From Candidatus Endoriftia persephone str. Hot96_1+Hot96_2 (GTDB taxonomy: Bacteria; Pseudomonadota; Gammaproteobacteria; Chromatiales; Chromatiaceae): a DNA stretch of 5,801 nucleotides. The position numbers and the translations under genes were made by a program. The DNA lies in NCBI GenBank assembly GCA_000168735.1, contig AASF01002105.1, forward strand, positions 1 through 5,801, given 5' to 3'. The notes beneath the pieces are model-generated. The model had not been told where the DNA came from, did no database searches, and was given only the letters and a program-made list of their open reading frames with translations. Below are positions 1 through 5,801 of this stretch, piece after piece (positions within the stretch are counted from its first letter, which is position 1; every line of letters starts with the position of its first letter).

Positions 1-50
1 CGGAGGAGTTATTGATCACCTGCAGGGTGTAGGTGAAGGTGTCACCGGGG
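1..50 (-). CDS. Start of a DUF11-like repeat, reached by correcting one base
   Basis: The propeller frame ends Pro-Val-Thr-Pro-Arg and stops at 42 to 44. Removing one C from the four-C run (plus-strand GGGG at 47-50) instead gives PVTPGDTFTYTLQVINNSS, open to the window edge. That matches the opening strand of DUF11 and related surface-protein repeats, where a Gly-Asp-Thr-x-Thr-Tyr-Thr-Leu motif is followed by Val-x-Asn-Asn. These repeats form immunoglobulin-like stalks in exported proteins, so the protein probably continues well beyond the window. Only about 15 diagnostic residues are visible. Confidence 0.6.
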
Positions 51-2375
51 TGTGACCGGCAAGGGCAGGGGTTCGTTGTCGGTTTTGGTGAAGGAGAGTC
101 CTGAGGCCGACGTGAAGACATAGGCGAGGCCAAATTCCTTGCCCGGGTTGTCGTCACCTGATTGCTCAAGAGTGCTGGAGATGTCGCCGTGCCCGGCTGC
201 GCCGATAATGACACGAACACCGTCGGTCCAGACGCCGTTCGACATGGAGGCGCCAAAATAATCGCAATCGGCGTTATCCACGTCGGTGCAGCTGGCCGGC
301 TGGTCGGAGGCGATGATCACCTGGTCATTATCATAGGGGCTGGATGCGCTGGCCCATCCAGCCGCTGGCCGGCTCCACTTTATCGATTTCTCTGGGCGTC
401 CCGGATGGAGTCTGTTGGTGTCGCTCAGGCCGGCAACCACCATGTTGCCGTTTGGTGAGATCGAGACCGATGTGCCGATGCGATCATCGCTGACACCCGC
501 GAGATCCCTCAGCATCAAATCCTCGTTGCGGATGCCGCTGCCGCTCCAGTCGGAGTTACTCTCGAGATACATAAAGATTGCGCCGACACTGTTTTGTGTG
601 CCTGTGTCATAGCCACGGGAACCGGCAACGATGATGGAGCCATCCGAATTCACATCGACCGAATTACCGAGCCGGTCGGAGTATATTATTCCTGTAAATC
701 CCATCTTGCGGGTCTCATCCATGGCTGAGACCGATTCACCCAGGTGATCCCAGTCGGCCCAACCGTTGGAGCCGCTAGGTTTTTGCCAGACATAGACGGC
801 TCCCGCATCGTTGCCATTGCTGCTGGTGCTCAGGTCCTCATCGCCAAAGGCACCGGCCACCACCGTCGTGCCGTCGGCTGAAATCGCCACTGAGTTACCC
901 AGAGTATCGCCGTCTTTGTCGTCTGAATCTGCGGAGGTGTCGTATACGCCGTCGCGCATCCAGGTCGGTCAGTTTGGCGGTGGCGTTGAGGCTGGTCCTG
1001 GCGTTGTTGGTATAGGTGCCGGTAGTGACGTCGCTAAAATGGAACAGATAGACCGAACCGACGTTACGGCAGCGTATGCCGGAGCAGAACTCATGGGGGT
1101 CCGATTGCGCGCCGACGTCACTGGGGTCGTAATTGTCCTTATCATCCCCGCAAGCTCCGACCACGACAGTGTAGTCATTACCCCCCTGGGGATTGGCCAC
1201 ATCCACCGCGTAGCCGAACTGCGCCCCCGGCGCCGGGTCATTGGGCGTCAGTTCAGCGACCGGTGTCTGGCCCCAGACGCCGCCCTCTCGGACGAACACA
1301 AAGGCGCGCCCGGCCCGGCTGGTTGCGCCATTGTCGTATTTGGGGGCGCCGGCGACGATTACATCGTTCTTGATCGAAACCGCCCAGCCGAACCGCTCCG
1401 TCTCTTGGGCAGGCGAGGTCAGTTTGGCCACCTGGTTCCAGTTGTTGTTGCTGTCGATTTCAAATACAAATGCGGCGCCGTACTCACCGGTCGCCCCGTT
1501 GAGTTCGGGATGCTGATAGGCGCCAACCACTGCAGTGGTGCCGTCAATCGCGACACTGAATCCGAAATCAGCGCCTCGTTGCCGGTCGGTGTAGTCAGGC
1601 GCTACCTGTACATCCCCCTCCAGCAGTGGGTCGATGACAAGCGGATAACGTGCGTTGGAATCGTCGACACTCAAACGCAGCATACCTTCTGTGATGGCCA
1701 TCTTCGCATCAAGGATGTTGCCGTCGGCGTCAAAGGCGGTCAGCTGACCGTAACTGAGTTGGACCCTGCCCTTGCTATCCTTGAATACCAGTCCTTCCTC
1801 GTCCATCTCCGGGCGCAGGTTTCCACCTAGACTCAGGTCAACCCGCAGATTTCCCGAACCAGTTTGAGCGCCATCTGGAGCGTGGCTGAGCGTAAATCCC
1901 TGTTCGACGCCAAACGCTCCGTTCAGATACCATCTCGTTCAGACCATGACCATGATCGATATCCACCCGGTTGCCACGAGATCTTGATATTTCCCTTGGC
2001 AGTCGGCTGTAACGCATCTTCATAACCCCATGCTGACAGCGATAGGGTGAGTGAATCTCCCTTTGCGGTTTTCAGATCCAGCTGCTCTGGGTTAATCGTT
2101 ACCTGAAAATCCGTGATCCGACGTTGTACAACCGTGCAGCGTTTTCCAGCGAGAAAACTTCCCATCCTGTCGGTGCAAATGGGCGCGGCTCGCCGGGACA
2201 TGGACTCTCGCCAGGTGACTGGCTACTCTTGCACGCAACTACAGGAGCTTGAGCGAGACTTGAGCCCCGGTAGAGTTGCCTGGACCAGAGACGGTGATAT
2301 GAAAGCGATTGAACAGGCAATCCCAGACATAAGGGAAATACAATCCTTTAGGCAGCTGTGCGTGTCACGTCGCAT
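1..2375 (-). CDS. Secreted FG-GAP beta-propeller surface protein, frameshifted and 3'-partial
   Basis: This is one gene spread over several reading frames. In order it encodes a 33-residue signal peptide, a proline-rich linker, a beta-rich amino-terminal domain, seven FG-GAP blades and the start of a DUF11-like repeat that leaves the window. FG-GAP repeats form integrin-alpha-like propellers, and such bacterial proteins are exported and often tied to surface adhesion; no specific ligand can be inferred. I chose the ATG at 2373 to 2375 because it has a Shine-Dalgarno sequence and opens a clear signal peptide. Frame changes occur near 2265-2268, 2107-2112, 1978-1992, 1933, 953-957 and 47-50. 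Five are corrected by removing one base; the one near 2107-2112 needs two removals or one addition. Between 1932 and 958 the frame is uninterrupted for nearly 1 kb, which argues against long-term decay. I think the gene is intact in the organism, but a real pseudogene is not excluded. Confidence 0.8.
42..959 (-). CDS. FG-GAP blades 4 to 7 of the propeller
   Basis: This frame continues the propeller after a single extra base, so its apparent ATG at 957 to 959 is not a real start. It contains four more blades, with their Leu-Gly, Leu-Gly, Ile-Gly and Phe-Gly pairs encoded near 902, 671, 479 and 257, which brings the total to seven. Blades 4 to 6 have the sequences SVAISADGTTVVAGA, SVDVNSDGSIIVAGS and SVSISPNGNMVVAGL. 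Blade 7 is less regular (GVRVIIGAAGHGD) and ends with GLAYVFTS. Blade 6 lacks a typical Gly-x-Val-Tyr-Val-Phe strand and reads SIKWSRPAAGW instead; this may be divergence or a small hidden error. Seven blades is the expected number for a closed integrin-type propeller. The TGA at 42 to 44 is probably false (see the DUF11 entry). Confidence 0.8.
   Translation of the reverse strand: MRDGVYDTSADSDDKDGDTLGNSVAISADGTTVVAGAFGDEDLSTSSNGNDAGAVYVWQKPSGSNGWADWDHLGESVSAMDETRKMGFTGIIYSDRLGNSVDVNSDGSIIVAGSRGYDTGTQNSVGAIFMYLESNSDWSGSGIRNEDLMLRDLAGVSDDRIGTSVSISPNGNMVVAGLSDTNRLHPGRPEKSIKWSRPAAGWASASSPYDNDQVIIASDQPASCTDVDNADCDYFGASMSNGVWTDGVRVIIGAAGHGDISSTLEQSGDDNPGKEFGLAYVFTSASGLSFTKTDNEPLPLPVTPR
960..1806 (-). 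CDS. FG-GAP blades 1 to 3 and the end of the amino-terminal domain
   Basis: The frame is open without interruption and joins directly to the preceding segment, so the Met encoded at 1806 is internal (LRPEMDEEGL). The first 60 residues finish the amino-terminal domain with SYGQLTAFDADG and ARYPLVIDPLL, a common lead-in to FG-GAP propellers. Three blades follow, with their Phe-Gly pairs encoded near 1566, 1392 and 1218. Each has the FG-GAP order: Phe-Gly, a Ser/Ala-Val-x-Ile/Val strand, then Val-Val-Gly-Ala or Val-Ala-Gly-Ala, an acidic loop, and a Gly-x-x-Phe/Tyr-x-Phe strand (AAFVFE, RAFVFV, SVYLFH). Blade 3 holds Cys residues in ACGDDK and CSGIRC that could form a disulfide in the exported protein. 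After LTDLDA the frame turns into a basic nonsense tail; removing one base at 953-957 joins it to blade 4. Confidence 0.8.
1807..2375 (-). CDS. Amino-terminal part: signal peptide, linker and start of beta-rich domain
   Basis: The first 33 codons give an Arg-Arg n-region, a hydrophobic core from about residue 13 to 26 and a cleavage site after Val-Gln-Ala, with Ala33 encoded at 2277 to 2279. The frame then hits a TAG, but removing one G from the four-base run at 2265-2268 continues into a linker rich in Pro, Ser and Gly. The linker leads to Trp-Glu-Val-Phe-Ser-Leu-Glu-Asn, and after another shift to TINPEQLDLKTAKGDSLTL and an AWGYEDAL segment. Two further shifts give GNRVDIDHGHGLNEWYLNG and then FGVEQGFTL. 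From family memory, the order Gly-Asn-Arg-Val, then Glu-Trp-Tyr-x-Asn-Gly, then Gly-x-Glu-Gln-Gly-Phe-Thr-Leu is that of the domain that often precedes FG-GAP propellers in bacterial surface proteins. Removing the extra A at 1933 creates the Trp-Tyr pair, which supports the repair. Confidence 0.7.
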
Positions 2376-2384
2376 ATGCAAGTG

Positions 2385-2391
2385 TTCCTTT
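2385..2391 (-). promoter_or_regulatory. Ribosome binding site of the FG-GAP protein gene
   Basis: On the minus strand AAAGGA lies 10 bases before the ATG at 2373 to 2375. With the signal peptide that follows, it fixes the true start of the gene, which is otherwise hidden because the signal peptide frame is closed by a frameshift after about 50 codons. Confidence 0.5.
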
Positions 2392-2439
2392 GGAGTAAGT
2401 CATTCAAGGAGGTGGTCAGAGCAGGGTTGGTCAGGCGCT

Positions 2440-2466
2440 TGAGTTGAGTCATATATGATGAACTCA
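2440..2466. promoter_or_regulatory. Imperfect palindrome overlapping the possible promoter
   Basis: Arms TGAGTT (2440-2445) and AACTCA (2461-2466) flank the perfect 10-base palindrome TCATATATGA (2449-2458); the gaps between arms and core are three and two bases. The element covers the proposed -10 box, as a repressor operator would. Its AT-rich core also makes chance possible, and no regulator gene is in the window. Confidence 0.25.
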
Positions 2467-2480
2467 TACTCTGATTCCAA
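2450..2480 (-). promoter_or_regulatory. Possible sigma-70-like promoter of the FG-GAP protein gene
   Basis: On the minus strand TTGGAA (2480 to 2475) could be a -35 box. It is followed by TATATG at 19 bases (2455 to 2450) or CATATA at 17 bases as a weak -10 box. Position, about 75 bases before the start codon, and strand are right, but the match to consensus is poor. Confidence 0.2.
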
Positions 2481-2684
2481 GTTCGTTTTGATTCCATTCG
2501 CGAATACTTTCACATTAAGGAAACACTGATCAGTTAACAGGTTTCGGCAGCCTTCCCGTTACCAGACGATTTTTTCGTATTCCGCTTAGAATAAATTGTT
2601 TTTCGAGCGCCATTCAAGAAATTGGGCCGCTTGGATGCCGCTTTTTGGCGACATCTGGGCGTTTTTTGGGCCGTTTCCCCGGGT

Positions 2685-2807
2685 TCAAGACGCAGCTTGG
2701 GCGCATTGTGCTCGCAAACGTAAGGCCATCACAAGATTACTCGGCGTAAAAAAGCTGTAGAACAGTGCGCTGCCCTGTTCCAGTTTCTTCACTTGGCGGC
2801 GACGCAT
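2685..2807 (-). CDS. Doubtful 40-residue open frame
   Basis: An ATG at 2805 to 2807 follows the purine-rich AAGGGAGG and opens 40 codons, beginning MRRRQVKKLEQGSALFYSFF and ending at a TGA at 2685 to 2687. The peptide is basic at the amino terminus, with a short hydrophobic patch. I recognise no family. The spacing from the purine-rich stretch is rather short, and the frame may be chance; the nested hairpin lies just upstream on the same strand. It is listed only because the ribosome binding site is plausible. Confidence 0.15.
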   Translation of the reverse strand: MRRRQVKKLEQGSALFYSFFTPSNLVMALRLRAQCAQAAS

Positions 2808-2823
2808 GGCCCTCCCTTTGAGC

Positions 2824-2879
2824 GCTCCACGCTATGTAGCTCGGCATTGCCCCATACCGATCTTTCTTTAGCGTGGAGC
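2824..2879 (-). repeat. Nested inverted repeat (possible structured RNA or cruciform)
   Basis: GCTCCACGCTA (2824-2834) and TAGCGTGGAGC (2869-2879) are an 11-base perfect inverted repeat. Inside, CGGCAT (2842-2847) faces ATACCG (2854-2859). As minus-strand RNA this inner stem pairs over all six positions with one G-U pair and a six-base loop; on the plus strand the same position is a C-A mismatch. The internal loop between the stems is 9 and 7 bases. No T-run follows on either side, so it is not an ordinary terminator. It sits about 20 bases before the open part of the Rhs remnant on the plus strand and about 17 bases before the doubtful small frame on the minus strand. Confidence 0.5.
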
Positions 2880-2898
2880 AGGAGCTCGGTCTGAGTGA

Positions 2899-4151
2899 CG
2901 TCCGCTGCATTTTGTTTCTGCCGGAGTTGTGGATGGCGCTATCGTGCGTTCAAATGGAGAGGAGCGGATTATGTTTGGTTTGGGGGGGACAGTGAATTCT
3001 GGTCAAACCCGAACAACACTACCGCCATTGCTGCAAGACGGCGGCACCGGGCGTTGGCTGCTGCAACCGATCAGCCTGAGCCAATGGCAGAATCTTCTGC
3101 TCAGCCTCCAGGCTACCGGCGATCACCTCTTCTTCGGTGATTTCGATGCCGACAGCCAGCAAGACTACATCGAAGTCTCAGTTAACAATACCGCCCCCTC
3201 TACGATCCCGAACTACTGGCCAGCCTCACCCAGACCATGCGCGAGATCGATGCGGTCAGCGAGGCCCTGAGCAATCACGCCGATAACACCTATGAGATGG
3301 CTAACCAACTGTTGGTGCTGGCGGACCTGATCGAGGATGAAAAGCACCAGGCCCCGCACTGGTACAGCGGCGCAGAGACCACAGTGCTGGAGCGCGCTGG
3401 GTAAGGCCAGCACAGGCTATATCACCTTCTGGCAGGCCACTAGCCGCGATGCTGCCGGGCGGCTGAGTAGTAGCTGCACTGGCCGATGGCCTGATCACCA
3501 TCCGTGACTACCATGCCGGTACCGGCCAACTGATGGGCAGAGAGAGCGGCTTCGAATATGGCAAGCAGATCCGCAGTCTGGTCTATAGTTACAATGCCCT
3601 CGCACAACGTGCAGTATCGGCGCAGCACCAGCCTGGCGTTACGACGCCAACGGGCAACATCAGCTTCAAGTCTGATGTGGGAGACTACGACTGTGGTGAG
3701 GCCTGGCGCAGGCCCCCACGGCCCTGACCAGCGCCGGCCCGCACCATACTGGCTATAGATACGACCAGAACGGCAATATGACCGCCGGTGGCGGGCGTGA
3801 GATTCAGTGGACTAGCTTCAACAAGCCGAGTCGGCTGGCAAAGGGTAATCACTGGGTTGAGTTCGATTACGACGCCGATCGTGCCTGCTTCCGCAAAGAG
3901 ACGAATAAAGAGCAGACCCTCTACATCGGCAAGGGCTTACGAGCGGGTCGTCGATAAGTCAACCGGTGAGGTGAAGCACAAATACTTCGTCTATGCCGAC
4001 AATCAGCTAGTGGGGATCCATGTGCGCAAGAGCCGACAGCTGTCCCGGTCACACCGAAAACCGGATTAGACCCGCTACCTGCACCGGGACGCTTGGCTCC
4101 ATCGACACCATCACCAATGGCCAGGGGCTGATCGTCGATCGCATGAGCTAC
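2899..4151 (+). pseudogene. Rhs/YD-repeat protein remnant, truncated at both ends and frameshifted
   Basis: Rhs proteins are large YD-repeat shells, often delivering a variable carboxy-terminal toxin. Pieces in order across frames are: FGLGGTVNSGQ; FFGDFDADSQQDYI, an Asp-rich calcium-type loop; a helical segment near 3200-3390; GYITFWQATSRDAAGR; ADGLITIRDYHAGTGQLMG; LVYSYNAL; YDANGNISFKSDVGDYD; GEAGAGPHALTSAG; GYRYDQNGNMTAGGGREI; KYFVYADNQLVGIHV; TRYLHRD; and SIDTITNGQGLIVDRMSY. The YDxNGN and PHAxTSAG motifs and the YLHxD to MSY stretch are typical of the Rhs core. Frame changes fall near 3192, 3400, 3470, 3604, 3635, 3653, 3704, 3720, 3937, 4030-4070 and 4093; most are single extra bases. 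The DPxG core end and toxin tip are missing. An AGGAG six bases before an ATG at 2971 could serve as an internal start. Real truncation plus sequence error is my preferred reading. Confidence 0.75.
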
Positions 4152-4402
4152 TGTTATAGATAGACGGTCTTTGGTCGACGTTTGTCATTGATCGAAGCCC
4201 AAGCTATGTCGGCTCGGCCCAACCAATGGATGCGCCTTGGTGGATTGCCGAGTTCGTTGATCCCTTTGCGTCAGCCGTCTTGACAGGCTGTCTGGCAGCC
4301 GCCAGTTGGTCATCGTAGTCGTTTAGTGGTTGCTGGCCTACTGGCGTTTACGGATTACCTGTTTGATCTCTTCCATGGCGTGCGCCCTGAATCGGGTATG
4401 GA
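4152..4402. other. Unassigned gap between the Rhs remnant and topA
   Basis: No gene is recognised here. In the frame of the last Rhs motif a TAG follows at once, and beyond it Phe-Gly-Arg-Arg (4171-4182) faintly recalls the FGxRR that normally comes two residues after Met-Ser-Tyr. A different plus-strand frame is open from 4160 to a TAG at 4316-4318, about 52 codons, and contains DAPWWIAEFVDPFASAVL; it has no ribosome binding site and no family that I know. A weak CTGGC/GCCAG hairpin near 4295 lacks a T-run, so I call no terminator for topA. Confidence 0.4.

Positions 4403-5801
<1,399 letters not shown>

Larger units (their letters stand above)
2376..2898. other. Gene-poor stretch between two divergent genes
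   Basis: About 520 bases without a recognisable gene. It holds the 5' region of the FG-GAP gene, a 10-base palindrome ACTGATCAGT at 2525-2534, and a stretch from about 2620 to 2705 with four TGGGC-type motifs. It also holds one doubtful 40-codon frame and the nested inverted repeat at 2824-2879. Its texture, including T-runs and frequent stops, differs from the coding flanks. It could include the end of a lost mobile element, but I find no matching terminal repeats or transposase fragment. Confidence 0.5.

Noticed and set aside
811..1830. A 339-codon open frame on the plus strand
   Set aside because: It lies opposite the well-supported FG-GAP segments and has no recognisable domain. Its translation is a low-complexity Val, Gly and Ala mixture, as expected of an antisense shadow.
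2113..2442. A 109-codon open frame on the plus strand
   Set aside because: It covers the signal peptide, ribosome binding site and amino-terminal coding part of the FG-GAP gene on the other strand and has no recognisable motif.
2824..2879. Integron attC site
   Set aside because: The hairpin lacks the GTTRRRY core and its RYYYAAC complement, and no integrase or gene cassette is present.
2515..2880. A MITE or insertion sequence remnant
   Set aside because: The sequence texture and palindromes suggest it, but I found no matching terminal inverted repeats, target duplication or transposase fragment.
4285..4320. Terminator between topA and the Rhs remnant
   Set aside because: The CTGGC/GCCAG stem is only five bases long and has no T-run on either strand.
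4320..4385. A 12-codon minus-strand frame (MEEIKQVIRKRQ) after topA
   Set aside because: It is too short to support, lacks a clear ribosome binding site and matches no family I know.

Overview
The window reads as a bacterial chromosome fragment, most likely gammaproteobacterial. The best marker is the carboxy-terminal part of a housekeeping type IA DNA topoisomerase with four zinc ribbons. Placement below class is not possible from the sequence alone.

Layout. Positions 1 to 2375, minus strand: one long secreted protein gene that runs off the left edge. It has a signal peptide, an amino-terminal beta-rich domain, seven FG-GAP blades (a complete beta-propeller) and the start of a DUF11-like repeat. 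Positions 2376 to about 2898: a gene-poor stretch with a ribosome binding site and possible promoter for that gene, a palindrome near it, a very doubtful 40-codon frame and a nested 56-base inverted repeat. Positions about 2899 to 4151, plus strand: a badly broken Rhs/YD-repeat gene with neither its usual amino terminus nor its carboxy-terminal tip. Positions 4152 to 4402: nothing recognisable. Positions 4403 to 5801, minus strand: topA, entering at the active-site tyrosine and ending at its natural stop. The surface protein and the Rhs remnant are divergent; the Rhs remnant and topA are convergent. No shared pathway is evident.

The most important observation is that every protein gene is broken by single-base indels, and nearly all can be repaired by removing one extra base. 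In topA, four removals restore two diagnostic motifs and give exactly 465 codons from the window edge to a TAA stop. Because topA is expected to be essential, the simplest reading is insertion-biased error in the consensus sequence rather than real pseudogenes. The surface protein gene and topA are therefore annotated as single genes with suspected errors. The Rhs gene is also truncated and seems to lack internal sequence, so it is probably a real remnant that carries the same errors.

I found no CRISPR array, RNA gene, integron site or complete mobile element, and no convincing new multi-gene system. The best candidate for something undescribed is the nested hairpin at 2824 to 2879.
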